Source: Conus ventricosus (Eukaryota > Mollusca > Gastropoda > Neogastropoda > Conidae). Taken from it: a stretch of DNA of 64,000 nt. This document shows positions 21,590 to 36,286 of the stretch, one piece after another (the first letter of the stretch is position 1; every line of letters begins with the position of its first letter). Under the pieces are notes generated by a model. It did not search any database. It was not told the DNA's origin and saw nothing but the letters and a program-made list of their open reading frames with translations. The stretch spans positions 102,645,476 to 102,709,475 of the forward strand of contig CM031602.1 in assembly GCA_018398815.1 (NCBI GenBank). Reading direction: 5' to 3'. The translations under genes and the position numbers were made by a program.

Positions 21590-22823
21590 ATAAGCCACTC
21601 TTTTTAGCCTGTTTTCTTCAATGTTTAGTCTGAGCATCACACACAATAAAAACAGTGCATTTTATTGGGGCGTTTTTTTCCGTGCTGCTGTCTGTGATTA
21701 TTTAGTTTTATACCATCTTGCCCAACACTTTCTCCACTTCCAAACAACTGTTGTCAAATGTAGATTCCAAAAGCCAACCACAGCCCATATTCGGTTGTTA
21801 AGTCGTCTTCGAGTTTTAGATCATAAAGGCGAAGTTTTTTACATACATCGATCAACTGTAGGATCTCCTTTGCTGCCTCCCACGAACACTTTCTTATTCA
21901 TCAAAGTGTTGTGAGTAAAAAGTCCACGACCTGAATACAACTGAAGCAGACGTGCCATTTATTGCACATCCAACCGTCTCAAGTTTTGGATTATAAAACC
22001 GCTCTGATTCTCAGTGAACAGGAGTTGTTTCTTCATAAAACAAGACAAAAGTCTTTTAATGACTTCAAGGACTGATTAAATGTATGTTCCAGGATGGACT
22101 CGCGTATTTTCTATTTTCTGTAGTGGAGTGCAGAACACTTTCCTAATAAATAAACGTTTTATCTTTGATACTGTGTTAAGATGTTCTAGGCAGTTGAGGG
22201 TTAGTAACAACATCAAACTCAAGAGAAATGTCGCTGACTGTGTATTTTAGCTAAAGGTCTTCAGACAGAACCAGAATCGCTAGATTAAATGTCAGTACAT
22301 AAGTAAGTTTTTTTTTTTTTCTTTTAAGTGCACCTGGAATATGGCATATGCGCTTTAACAGCTCAAAATCTAGAGGTATGCAGAATCTTCTGTTGCCAAA
22401 TGCATCGATACTGCCTCATCCTTTTAACATCATACCTTTGGCATCCTCCACTTTACGTCCTGTCCTTGAGGCCGTTTAAGTCGCCTTGTATTCCCCTGAT
22501 AAACGTTGCTCTTTTCTTTCTTTTTTAGGCAGCCATAGACAGAATAAGGGTAAGAAATGTCTCCTCGCTTATAACTAAGACTTCTCGGCCTCCAGTTTGA
22601 TTGCTTATATGTTTATGTTTAACGTTGCCCCTGCCCAAAGTAGAACACAGTAGCAATAGATCTGTCCGAGGTAATATCTATTTTGAATGATAGTTTAGGC
22701 AGTGCCTGCATGATAACATCGCCAGCGCCAAGATCAGGGAACTTGACTGTTAAAAGCATGTCCAGCGAACGTTGATGGAGTATTTGACACAATTACAGTC
22801 GGCCGTATCCTTTTACGGCCCAT
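21590..22823 (-). pseudogene. Major capsid protein, double jelly-roll type (Polinton-1)
   Basis: Read from 22823 leftward the gene gives SNTPSTFAGHAF, VPDLGAGDVIM, KLSFKIDITSD and a region near 22440 reading FCIPLDFELL. Then come YTVSDISLEFDVVTNPQL (about 22240), SPSWNIHLISP, FYNPKLETVGCAINGT and YGLWLAFG. The order and spacing, with the conserved Pro-Leu-Asp-Phe and Leu-Glu-Phe-Asp-Val-Val segments, match Polinton MCPs, which form hexameric capsomers of an icosahedral shell. Frame breaks are frequent. Length about 410 residues as read is somewhat short. It sits upstream of the ATPase in one transcription direction. Confidence 0.8.
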
Positions 22824-22929
22824 GGGGTTTCCTTCGCTCTTCTTATGGATCGGTCCACAACCGTATGAGTACATTTTTTATAAAACCAAAAAGAATATAA
22901 ATATAAATATGGATAAGATTTGACGATTG

Positions 22930-24090
22930 ATTAATCCTATTGAACAAGAAAAAAGAGGCAACAGCACCTGGGCCCTTCATTGCAGAGAAGAGCTTGAAGG
23001 AGCGTGTTCGGTACCTCCTAGCCATCGTCAAAGAGACTATTGCAACAGCGTATTGAATCATTCTATAGAAGCAAGACGAGAGCTACCAGGCGTACTTGAT
23101 CCGAACGATTTGAGGAGATGAATGGGCATTTGTATATAAGAAACTGGTGCAGGGGCCGTGTACAAGCACTTCAACGCAAAACCCAAACAAGTTTTTAGAT
23201 AACTAAGCACAATAAGCGAAAACTCCCTAGTGCCAAGGCAGAACAATTAACCTTTTAGAGCTTAGAGCCAAGCCGTTAGTCGTTTCCCCACGAGAACGAC
23301 TCTGGGCCGTTGTCCCAGAGTTGCCAACAACATTCTGGAAATGCAAAACATACCTCATCAAGATTAAATCAAACACGATGAACTAATAAGGCAGAAATTG
23401 ATGCGAGTTTTAATGAGGAGACACAGTTAAAACAATTGTGATTCTCCATTGCCCATGCGTAAAATTCCTGGGGCTTAATGCTGCTCTGCGGCAATAATGG
23501 TGAACTAACAAACAATTAGCAAACTGTGGTGTAGCCTAGATAGAAAGACGAAGAATAATAGGTAAACTGGCTAATGCAGATGATAACAATTTTAGGCAGA
23601 AGAAAAGGCTAGAAATAGAGCAAGAAAATACAGGATTTTAAATGATGAAAGGGCAGCCAGGTTTAGAAATGCTGTCTAATAACAAGCGCAGCTAGCATCA
23701 CAAACATGCAGATTAAAGAAACTATAAACAAAATACTTTATGAAAACACTAGCTGGCAGAACGAATACGGACTTTTGTTCTGGAACAGGGGATGACAATA
23801 GTAGTATATTCAACACTGTTGGGTTTGCTATCTCTAACACTCGTTTATTCTTTATGTCCGGCAGTGCACCACAGGCCAGTAGCGCCTCCGACACCTCACC
23901 GTGGTTAAAGTTTGGATTAGAAAACAATACATCATCTAGCATACTTATTAAAGAAGTAGCGCCAAAGCGCTTGATGCTCTCGCCTGGCAAAATTGAGTGT
24001 AGTGTATTGGGTTTTTGTCTACTATAGGCAAAGTTGCGGTTTTTTTTTTTTTTTTTTTTTTTGTTAAATGGCCCGACCATCTGTGGACTT
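22930..24090 (+). pseudogene. V protein: coiled, proline-linked, C-terminal membrane segment (copy 1)
   Basis: The plus strand reads KKKEATAPGPFIAEKSLKE, RVRYLLAIVKETIATAY, then weakly framed polar helices. After a Ser/Ala/Pro linker (about 23860) comes KFGLENNTSSSILIKEVA. It ends with an Ala-Leu-Asp-Ala-Leu stretch and a hydrophobic tail (GFLSTIGKVAVF). Polinton-2 has the same layout at 48208-49325, with a Pro-rich linker and a similar hydrophobic tail. Probably a membrane-associated virion protein; family not named. Confidence 0.45.
24033..24063. repeat. T homopolymer (about 25-30 T)
   Basis: It lies in the hydrophobic tail of the V gene. The frames on both sides do not meet, so its length is probably misassembled. 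Confidence 0.8.
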
Positions 24091-24124
24091 AGAGTGTTAG
24101 CGGTTGATTAATTTTTAGTGAAAT

Positions 24125-25395
24125 AAAGTATGGCTAATCCATAACAGTTAAAAATACAACAAGGGCTGTCTTTTCACTAGTGTGACTGTCAGTGTCAGGT
24201 ACATTAACAGGCGGTGTGCTTTCTGGTTCTGGACTGCTTTCTGGCTGTGGGGGGCTTATAACTGGATCGCTTTCTTCAGAGCTAGGTACTTTTATTTTAA
24301 ATGGATGGAGCAGGCCTTGTGTTTAAGCCTTGATTGTGTCCTAAGTTTTGGTCGTCTCCAGCTATGAGGATTTCATTGTTATAATTCTGTATCATGCCAA
24401 TCTGTAGTCTAAGGTCAGAGGGTAGCATGTATAATCCATGGCCTACAACAAAGTCAACCTTTGACCTAGCATGTGCAAGAACGTTTTGATACCTTTGTAT
24501 GCTGGAAGGCAAATCAACAGCAGAGTTAATAGCATCTTTTAAATTGGCTAGAAATTGTTTTCTGGCATCAAAGCCTGTGGATTGATCAACTATGCTAGAC
24601 TTAGTCTGTGCTTGTGCTCCTAATAGACACCAAACGTATGTCCATATGGAGACATTAAGCCTTTGCACTCCTGGCATTGTTAGGCCTTTACTTTCATCTA
24701 AGATAAATGTTGCCAAGCATTAGGATGTTTTTGTTCAATTGACCCTAATCGAACTTGTTTGTCTGGTTGAAAAGAGGTGTGGCCAGGCCAGTAGTCATAA
24801 TTATATTCTCTTCGTTCGCCCAACAAATGCAATGTGCCTAACCCATGATTGCGGTCTAACTTTTGTCTAAAATCAGTTGAGGGTTTTAATGTTAAATTCA
24901 TTGCAGATTCTTTCATATGCATTAGTGTCCATTAGGTTTTTAAATGGATTAAACGCGTTGTCGCTGGGGAGGGGCACTTGTAGTTCAGCTAGTATTCGTC
25001 TGTACTGGTAATAAACATGAAAGTTATATACTGACTTTACTAAAAGATTAGGATGGTTTAAATGGTTTGCATATGAAACACCACAGCCAGTAGTTGCGCA
25101 GTAAATGGCAAAATTTAATTAATTCTGGAAAAAAGCCATAGGGCGGGATAACCATGCTGATGGCACTCTGTCACTCTTTATTGGCGGATTTAAATATTTA
25201 GTTAGTGGGTTTACAAGTCTGACTTTGAAGCTGTATGATTCATCTACTGCAATGGTTCAATTGCTGAAGTCCAAAGATTTGGGGTTATAAAACGCTCCTA
25301 CATCGTAAGTAGCACTTTCGTTATATTTAAAAGGTTCCAATTTTAAATAGTTTTTAAAATAGTTATAAAAAAGATGTACATCTATATAACCCAAC
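24125..25395 (-). pseudogene. W protein: large putative virion protein with C-terminal membrane tail (copy 1)
   Basis: Minus-strand reading gives VHLFYNYFKNYLKLEPFKY, SYSFKVRLVNPLTKYLNPP and VYNFHVYYQYRRILAEL, then VPLPSDNAFNPFKNLMD and STDFRQKLDRNHGLGTLH. Next come VSIWTYVWCLLGAQAQTKSS, RKQFLANLKDAINSAVDL and VDFVVGHGLYMLPSDLRL, and finally EKTALVVFLTV, a short membrane tail. It is about 400 residues, better preserved than its neighbours. Polinton-2 has a clear homologue at 49325-50460. Conserved Polinton protein of unknown function; a structural role is likely from size and position. The exact start is uncertain because the opposite-strand gene at 25374 abuts or overlaps it. Confidence 0.6.
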
Positions 25396-25970
25396 AAAAA
25401 AACGTGTGTTCTTACGTATCCAATTGTCAATTGGCGCGGGAGTTGTAGGATTGCCCTTAAAGAAATTGGCTTTAAAGTTATGTGGGTTAACATATCTGAA
25501 AAAGCTCAGAATAACTGGATCAATATTAGTAACGAGGTGGGCAATCAAATAACTCATGTGCAAATACCTGATGGTTACTACACTTTTGCTTATTAAAAGA
25601 GGTACTTAGCGAATTTGGCATATTTAAAAATTAACGAAGCAAACCTCAGAATTACTATACATTTCCACTAGAAGAAAGAAGAGAGTACACTTTCCCTAAA
25701 GGCCTTGCTCAAATCTTAGGCTTTTACAGTAGTGACAGAGCTTATAGATTTAGCACAAGAGAAGATGCCTATCATTTGAAGGTAATAAACCTTCTGATTT
25801 TCTCGTGAACCCAATGTTGTATGTCCGTTTACAACAGTTTAAAACATATGCTAATTTGTTTGATGGCTACCCGTCTACAGTTCTACAGGTTTTGCCATCA
25901 ACTAGAGCAGGGTTTTGCGATTATCGATTATCTCAGTTGGAAAAAACAGTGAATTTAAAGATTAGTTAAT
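25374..25970 (+). pseudogene. Putative minor capsid (penton-like) protein, copy 1
   Basis: It starts MYIYITQQKN and continues to KEIGFKVMWVNISEKAQNNW, PDGYYTFALLKEVLSEFG, PKGLAQILGF, DFLVNPMLYVRLQQF and STVLQVLPSTRAGFCDY. Polinton-2 aligns throughout (50470-51090). The order of a Gly-Tyr-Tyr start motif, then a Leu-Gly-Phe box, then a Leu-Tyr-Val strand resembles Polinton minor capsid proteins with a single jelly roll. That assignment is tentative. It is the last gene before the right inverted repeat. Confidence 0.45.
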
Positions 25971-26065
25971 GGACCTATAAATTCATTGGATGTAAAAATA
26001 ACTAACCAGATGGAGAGCCAGTTGTTTGTTCTGATTTATAATGGTACTTGAAGTAGAAGAGCGTA

Positions 26066-26324
26066 CTGTAAACCCTTAGATTTTATGCCCCTGGAGAGAA
26101 TGTAATATCTATGTTCACAATCACCAAAGCTTATCTTGCACGTAAGCCCCCATTTTAAATTAACGATTACGCCGATTTTTGGCGGTTTTTGCATGTTAAT
26201 TTTGGTTGTAAAAAGGTGTTAATTTTGGCCAAAAGTGACATGAGAAGGACGTGATTTGTTGTGAAAAGGGGGTTTTCGTGCAAAATAAGATGGGTGGTCT
26301 TGAACATAGATATTTACATTTTCT
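26066..26324 (-). repeat. Polinton-1 right terminal inverted repeat
   Basis: Reverse complement of 556-846, again self-complementary: ggagagaatgtaatatc near 26094 pairs with gatatttacattttct at the end. Confidence 0.9.
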
Positions 26325-26329
26325 CAAAG

Positions 26330-27560
<1,231 letters not shown>

Positions 27561-27574
27561 GAACGTGCATTTAT

Positions 27575-28091
27575 TTCAGCTCAGTTGGTAGAGCGCCGGA
27601 CTCGTAATCTTGGTGATCCTGGGGTTGCGGGTTCGAACCTCCGCCGGGGCGTTTCGGTACAGGGGATTTTTCCCTCGGAGTTAACAATAGTTCTGACTCC
27701 ATTTCCCATACAGTCCTTCGAATGAGACTATAAACCGAGGTTCCGTGTGTGAACGCACGCATAACATCTTGCACACACGTAAAATCCCATCACCAACTTT
27801 CGAAGAGTAGGCCAGTTTTGCCGTTGGTATGGATGACACGTTACACATAGCATGCACCCTGTGTGAGAAATGGAAAGAATGAAGGAAGTAAGAAAAATGA
27901 GTGATCGATATTGAACGATACTGACTGGATGACACGGGAAATGACTGAATGAAGCGCCAGCTGGCAGCTCTTCAGTCGGCACTACCCAGTAGGCAGCCCG
28001 TTGTGCAAACTAGTGTTTGATTGTAAAGCGCTTAGAGCTTGGCCTCCAGCCGAAAATAGGCGCTATATAAGTATTCATTATTATTATTATA

Positions 28092-28131
<40 letters not shown>

Positions 28132-28150
28132 ATATTATTATTATTATTTC
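27575..28150 (+). mobile_element. tRNA-derived SINE
   Basis: The head has an RNA polymerase III A box (agctcagttggtagagcg, about 27578) and B box (gggttcgaacc, 27629). The tRNA-like region contains cggactcgtaatc where an anticodon arm would be. A body of about 420 bp follows, including ttgtaaagcgcttagagc and ggcgctatataagta near 28015-28070, a tail type seen in several animal SINEs. It ends in an (ATT)n run. It is not a functional tRNA gene because the acceptor arm is not closed. Confidence 0.75.
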
Positions 28151-28304
28151 ATCACGGGAGCAAGAGTTACCGTACTTGCTTGTTATTTAATGTAAGCAGT
28201 TCCCTGCCTCATTTGCAATTTCCTTTCGTGTTAAGGGAATACACTAGAACATGTCTACGGGTTGATCGTACGTAACTCACCAATTGATTTGGGGTAAAAC
28301 GTAA

Positions 28305-28552
28305 ATAAATGAATACGTGAATGAGTGAATGAATGAAGAATGAATGAATGAATAAATGAATGTGTAAATAAATGAATAAATAAATTAACAAATGCATGTA
28401 CACATACATATCTACATACACACATACATACATACATACATACATACATGCATGCATACATACATACATACTACATACATACATACATACATACATACAT
28501 ACATTACATACATACATACATACATACAATACATACATACATACATACATAA
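28305..28552. repeat. GAAT and CATA tetranucleotide arrays
   Basis: (GAAT)n at about 28315-28392, then (CATA)n at 28395-28550 with small interruptions. Confidence 0.95.
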
Positions 28553-28570
28553 GGTTGGGAGGTGTGTCGT

Positions 28571-28671
28571 TCTGTATGCACCATGGACCCTTCTCAACCT
28601 TATAAACAAATCCTATTTTAAGTTTGTACATCCTCAACCTTATAAACTAGTCACATTTTAAGTTTGTACAT
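28571..28671 (+). repeat. Minisatellite, unit about 40 bp (left part of the insertion target)
   Basis: About two and a half units containing cctcaaccttataaac and attttaagtttgtacat. The same unit continues after the LTR element at 60470-60990. Confidence 0.9.
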
Positions 28672-29053
28672 TGTCACGAACTGCATGTTTTCTTCCAAAC
28701 TGTCATGTTCAAGGTCCGTTTTGTCTAGAGGGAAGAATTTGTGTAGGGGGTTAGTTTTGTTAAAATGTAACCTTAAGCAGAGTGTCTTGTGTCTAAAAAA
28801 AAAAACAACTTAGTTTTATTTTAGCTTTTAAACTCTGCAACCCACCTTCCATCCTGCATTGTCATGTGTTTTCCGTGTGGACTCGGGTTGCACGGGGTTA
28901 AACGTAGGCTGAGTGAGCCTCCTCTCACCTGCCAATCAGGTTTTTTTTTGAAGCCGACCGGGGCAGTCGAGGTTGGGAGGGGATAGAGTGGGAGGAAAGA
29001 ATAACGTGCAGTGCAAGCCTTATGCTTGCAGTTTTCTTGTAACTGTATTTTGT

Positions 29054-29273
29054 GAGGGATCCATATCCCTCGGGAGCCACCATCGTTTCGCCTTTGAGGG
29101 AAACTGCGTTGCATTATTTTTTTTTTTGGAGATCCATATCTCCGGGCTCTCGGCATCAGTTTTTACCTTTTGGGTTGAACCAAACCATTGTACTCCATAG
29201 GAGTGCTGTCGTCTTGTCCAGCTTTTTGTAGTATTCCTGTGATCCATATCGCAGTCGTGAATCCCTGATTCAC
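29054..29273 (+). promoter_or_regulatory. Four hairpins in the LTR, three with a common CCAT loop
   Basis: GAGGGAT-CCAT-ATCCCTC (29054-29071), GGAGAT-CCAT-ATCTCC (29128-29143) and TGTGAT-CCAT-ATCGCA (29238-29253) keep loop and pairing while the stem sequence changes. GTGAATC-CCT-GATTCAC follows at 29257-29273. The 3' LTR has the same series near 57738, 57819 and 57930. They could be structured RNA or protein sites in the transcript leader; the function is inferred only. Confidence 0.5.
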
Positions 29274-31614
29274 TTGGAGGCAGAAGCCTGGTTTTTTTTC
29301 CTAAACTTTTAGGCCCTGACCGGGATACGAGCCGTGCAGGGCTTACTATTCCAGCTCCTCAATGAGTCCCTTTCACAAGTCTAGTTGGTGAGTACATTGC
29401 GTAGTTAGTTCATATTTATTTTCCTTTATTATTTATTTATTTCCAAATCGATTTTAAAGAATTGGTTTTCCTCCCAGCTATTACTTAATTCTTTCAATAT
29501 TTATTTTGTTGTGTTTGAGTATTATTTTCGTTTATCATATTACCTTTTCGTTTATTACCAACTTTTAATTATTCATTTACTTCTAGGCCATTTTATTTTT
29601 CATTTACAGCAGTAGGGCGTGTTATCCATTTGCCTTTCCAAATATGTAGTGTTGCTGTGTTCTGTGTGTTGTCGCGTGCCTGTACCGCATTCCGGGTCAT
29701 GTGTCTCGCCACACGTGTTTTGTGTTTAGTGGTCGTCACTTGTAAATGCGTGTGTTCAGGACTTGGGTTTTTTCTTTACCATTTTTGTTGTCATTCCTGT
29801 AAATTTTTAGAGCGCCCATAAGTTTATGTGGCGCTGTTAATGCTTCCGGCCTCTGTTAATGGAAAAGAGTTGTCCCAAGGGAGATGATTCGTTTTTTTTT
29901 TTTAACTCAAGAGAGCCAACCCCAGGGTGTTTGACATAAACGGTTGTGAACATTTATTGGAAATATGTATGTAGACAAAGTGTCTGAACTGGGGAAATGT
30001 ATTTAATACTATTTGAGAACAAAAATAGCAAGCGCTCTGCCAGGGCCTGTCCTTGTTACTCTCTGTAATGGATGTCTGCTTACGGGTTTTTGCTTCGCAC
30101 ATGTTTATTGGGAAACCATCTTTTGTGTGTTTTCCAGTTCTTCTTGTTCTACTTCGTCCTTCTACTTCTACTTCTTCCTCTTGTTGGTTTTTTTCCTCCT
30201 TCCCCTCACCAGTGGCTGACCTACCTGTGTGCCGCTGCTGCTGCCGCTGACCTTGCATCTGTAGCGGGTCTTGCCGCCTTTCCAGTTTCTGCTGTTGCCG
30301 CCACCGGTACCGCAGCTGCTGCTGCGACCACGGCTTGACCCAACTACCTCCATCTTCTTCTACGCCCACATCATCCCTCCCCTTTCCTCTCCCAGTCTTC
30401 AGCCCGTCCTCCTCCTTGCCCCTCTCCCGGGAACCCGCAAGGACTCCTCGCCCCGGGGTCGGAACGAGGACGCACCTGCCGCCGTGCACCATCTTTGGGA
30501 GAGAGGACCTTCAGCCTGACCCCTTCATTTTGTGTTGCGCCGGCGACCCCACTCTCTACCACTACAGCTTCGTGGGTCGCTGGTGTCCACTGCCCTACCT
30601 GTTGTGTACAGGTGTTGGACGGCCGCCACACCTGTGTGCCTGACTGGAGTGTATTTCACCTTCACCATCGGACCTTCGTGTCTTCGTTGTGTGTAACTGT
30701 ATCTCCTTGGAAGGAGAAAGGACGCTATCCTGTCGTGGTGTGCATTCCGACGGACAGACGCGCTCTCCCTTCGCAGGACCCGCACAGGACTGTCTCACGG
30801 TTGAGGCTTTGGGGGGATCGGTCCGTAAGTCTGGCATCCACGTTTTATTGCAGAGACAAAGGACAGGCGTTAAATCAGTTTTGTCAGCAGAGCGCTTTAT
30901 CATTCTATTATAGTTATGTTTGCCTAACATGAATGTTGTGTTGTGCATTTCCATATATACTTGCTTTCCAGGTTGTCGCCGCTGTATGGTGCGTTTTTTT
31001 TCTTGTGCAGGGTTCCAGTTTATCTATGTTGCCAAGTTTAACCATGCAATGTTTATCAATCTTTCTGTGATGAACTGTTCCTTCGTCTGATAGCGTTTAA
31101 AGAAAAGAGTGAAATTAATGTTGGATGTTTAGTTACAGCCCTTAGCAGTTGAACTTCCCCAGTATACTACCCCCATTCTAAGGGTATTGCCCAAGACGCT
31201 CCCCTTTGTTTTGGCCTTGCTTATCTAATTATCCAGTGCTAAAATTTCTCCTTCTGAACCGTAATCCGGTCTCATCCCACAGGTTGTTGTCCTTGATTTC
31301 CATCTTGGCAATCCTGGTCATCCCTATTTTAATTTTCGAGGGATCAGTTTTTGGCAGCATTCCTGTTTTTTTTTTAACTTCCTTGACCATTTGATTGCAT
31401 TCCGGCTCTACCTTACCTCCTGGCCCCACCCAGAATCCGGCTGGGGCGTGAATGTTAGTGGAGAGAGATTCGATTATTTTGTGTGTGTGTGGGTGTGTGT
31501 GTGTGTGTGTGTGAGTGCGTGTGTGGGGTTGTGTGTACGTGTGTGCGTGGGTGTGTGGTCCCTTCCATTTATTTACATCCCTTTTGAAGTTATAAATGTA
31601 TACCCGTCCTTATA

Positions 31615-31810
31615 CAGTGAAACCCGGCTATATTGAAGTAGGCTATATTGACATCCCGGCTATATTGAAGAATTTTTCAGGTCCCGGCCGAAGCTCTACT
31701 TTTTCTTTGTTAAAAAATGTTGGCTACATTGAAATCGGCTATATTGAAATCCCGGCTATATTGAAACAAAAATTCAGCCCATGGGCGTTTTTACACGGCT
31801 ATATTAAATG
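31615..31810 (+). repeat. Left end of Tigger element with subterminal motif array
   Basis: The 12-mer ggctatattgaa or a close variant occurs about seven times between 31626 and 31806, and again inverted and direct at 35978-36100. Such arrays are usually transposase-binding sites. Confidence 0.8.
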
Positions 31811-32086
31811 TTTGCTCAAAAGATTTTTTAAACTTTTTATTTTTAAGAACAATGACTGCGCGGGCGCCGAATGATATGACACGCCTCGTCAGCGCAATCA
31901 GTTGAGGAAGGGGAGGGCCAGATCAGCATCAACTTTCGAGTCAGGAGGTCTCTGATAACAATTACGGTCTAACAATGCCGCGGGCCTCTGACAGCCACGC
32001 CATGTAGTCTTGTGTGCGTAGATCTCCCCGACTTAATTTCTCTTGTTCATGTAATGCGAGTAGTTTCCCTTTGTACACTAGCAAAA

Positions 32087-33987
<1,901 letters not shown>

Positions 33988-34310
33988 AGCAGAATCACAG
34001 ATTTCTTTTCGTCACCATCAAAGCCTGAACAGGCAAGTCATTCATTCACTTGGAGCCATTCCACTTCTCCCCCGTCAACCAGCAAGGACACGCCTCGTCC
34101 ATCAACCAGTAAGGACACGCCTCGTCCGTCAACCAGCAAGGACACGCCTCGACCGTCAACCAGTAAGGACAAACGCCTCGTCCGTCAACCAGCAAGGACA
34201 CGCCTCGTCCATCAACCAGTAAGGACACGCCTCGTCCATCAACCAGCAAGGACACGCCTCGTCCATCAACCAGCAAGGACACGCCTCGTCCATCAACCAG
34301 TAAGGGTTAC
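33988..34310 (+). CDS. Transposase tail: PIP-box-like motif and nonapeptide repeats
   Basis: One frame reads QSRITDFF (about 33989-34012), a good PCNA-interacting (QxxIxxFF) motif, as known in pogo transposase. It stays open through SSPSKPEQASHSFTW into repeats of PSTSKDTPR encoded by a 27-bp minisatellite with about eight copies (34070-34310). One unit at about 34165 has two extra bases and breaks the frame. The repeats form a flexible, phosphorylatable Ser/Thr-rich linker. Confidence 0.7.
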
Positions 34311-35130
34311 ACCAGGCATACAACAGATGACTCTTTCGCGGTTTTTGACAATCTTGCAACACTGATCAAAGATGCATCATCCTACGAGAACTTGAGAACA
34401 TTGTTGCTACAGAAACGCATTTCTTGTTCGCACAAACGCCCATCACATACAAACCATACCTGCCAAAAAACCAAACGTGGACTATGTGTCCCTCGAGCTG
34501 CATCCTGATGATGCTCCGCAGCGTCTTCCAGTGCAGGTGCGTGGTGACGGAAATTGTCTGCCGCGGTGCGGGTCTCTCCTAGCATATGGAGATGAAGATC
34601 ATCACACTGAGATGCGGGTCCGTATCATTTTTTGAGATGGTTCAAAATTCAGACCTGTATCTTCTGATGATTTCCTTGCATCGGGGACGGATCTTCAGAT
34701 TTTGGTGAAGACTTACATCTCATACTCAGGCCAGGCATTTTCCATCAACGTGGCGGAAGAAGACATGAAAAACCTTTTTCAGAATGAGGTGATGAACTGC
34801 CGATGCCCAGGAGCCTACATGAGTATGTGGGGAATCCATGGTTTGAGTAGTGTACTGGGTGTGCCTGTCCAGCCTTTGTACCCACAGTATGGAGGTTTCA
34901 ATGTTAGAAAGGACCTCCATAGAGTTGTACATCCTCGCATCTGTCGACAAAGTGAGATCAACACTTCCCAGGAAAGCTTGCCGGCTATCATGTGGACGTC
35001 CTGTCTGGGAAAGACAAACCTGCGTCAACCTGGGTTCCCAGCCACTTTGTGGTTTGTGTACCATACTTTGAACCGCGTGTCTGTCAGTGCTGATCCGAAA
35101 CTTTCGGAAAGGGTTATCAACATAGCTTAA
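34311..35130 (+). pseudogene. OTU cysteine-protease-like domain, downstream of or fused to the transposase
   Basis: The linker frame continues as KGYTRHTTDDSFAVFDNLA. After a shift near 34420 comes VRGDGNCLPRCGSLLAYG (about 34535), the Asp-Gly-Asn-Cys catalytic motif of OTU proteases, then a HH-TEMRVRI helix. The frame 34702-35130 adds YISYSGQAFSINVAEED, CPGAYMSMWGIHGLSSVLG, YPQYGGFNVRKDLHRVVHPR and, in another frame, a Ser-His-Phe near 35040 that fits the catalytic His. OTU proteins remove ubiquitin. Whether it is an independent gene or part of one fusion protein depends on the two frame breaks. Confidence 0.7.
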
Positions 35131-35309
35131 TGGCATGATGGCCTTCTTGTGTGTGTGTGTGTGGGGGGGGGGGTATTTTTCCGTATTCGACATTGAACTT
35201 TTGAACAGCAGTTATGTCATTTTGTCTTGAAATGTTTAATGTGTCTCTTAGTTCGGCTCTAATGGTTATTGCGCGCTTCGCTATTATAGCTTATTCTGAA
35301 CTATTTTGC

Positions 35310-35317
35310 ACTTACCT

Positions 35318-35369
<52 letters not shown>

Positions 35370-35380
35370 CTCTCTCTCTC

Positions 35381-35414
<34 letters not shown>

Positions 35415-35763
35415 CTCTCTTAAACATTGTCCCTTATGTAACGATATGGAGTCGTATGAAAGTTTTTTTTTCTTTCTTTTTTGTTTTGTTTTTGTTGTTG
35501 TATATTTACATGTTTTGTGCTAAGCTTACAAAACATATGAGAGTCTAAACCTTTGTGGCAAACATTGTTCTTCTGTTAGCATCGCAGCACTTTGCCATCC
35601 TTCAGTCAATAACAGACTGGATTATTTCATATGTCTTCTTTTTCATTAAAGTTTTCATCAAATGCTTAATTTGGCGTCGGTCTGATAGTGTGAATGGCTC
35701 TGTGTGTTTGTGTGTGTAAGGGAGGGGGGGGGGGCGTGCGTGTTGTGTGTGGTGTGATGTGTG

Positions 35764-35851
<88 letters not shown>

Positions 35852-35890
35852 TGTGCAGAAAAAAGCAAGGAGGCTCGAAGAACAACAGCC
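35310..35890. repeat. CT and GT microsatellites in the Tigger element
   Basis: (CT)n at 35318-35420 and (GT)n at 35767-35852. No gene in the 35.13-35.96 kb stretch. Confidence 0.95.
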
Positions 35891-36286
35891 AACAGGTGAA
35901 AGATTAATGGGATATAATCTCACATCAAACGCAATGTGTGGACACGGAAATAAGAACCTATAGTGAAAAAAAAGTTCGGTTATATTGAATTTCTGAAGGA
36001 ACAAGGAGGGAAATTCAATATAACCGAGAATTTGCTATATTGAAGTTCCGGCTATATTGAAGGTCTTCCCGGGTCCCGTGCCACTTCAATATAGCCGGGT
36101 TTCACTGTATATGTATGTAAACATGTTGTGAACATCTGTTTTTTTGTGACAGTAAAGTTTCAGTTTTTTTGTACTCGTATTTCCGTGTTTGAATTTGATG
36201 TTTGTGTGGTTAGCGCGATTGAGTTGGGATTGAGCATAGCGTTTCCCTTGAACAATTACCACGTGACATCACCCACGTGACAATTA

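Noticed and set aside
23740..24027. Independent 95-residue plus-strand gene and its 134-residue antisense frame
   Set aside because: The plus frame is part of the V gene by comparison with Polinton-2; the antisense frame is a shadow.
25363..25563. Extended N-terminus of W beyond about 25395
   Set aside because: The opposite strand carries the penton-like gene, conserved in Polinton-2; the overlap is more likely a shadow, though a short overlap cannot be excluded.
27575..27650. tRNA gene
   Set aside because: A and B boxes are present but the acceptor stem does not close and a SINE body with an ATT tail follows.
30072..30519. Coding gene in the LTR (Leu/Ala/Pro- and Arg/Gly-rich frames)
   Set aside because: Low-complexity CTG/GCC-rich sequence; the frames are not preserved in the 3' LTR copy at 58.7-59.2 kb.
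30495..30954. Overlapping frames of 119-145 residues on both strands of the LTR
   Set aside because: No domain seen and indels disrupt them in the other LTR.
34046..34362. Trp/Cys-rich repeat proteins on the minus strand
   Set aside because: Antisense of the PSTSKDTPR-encoding minisatellite.
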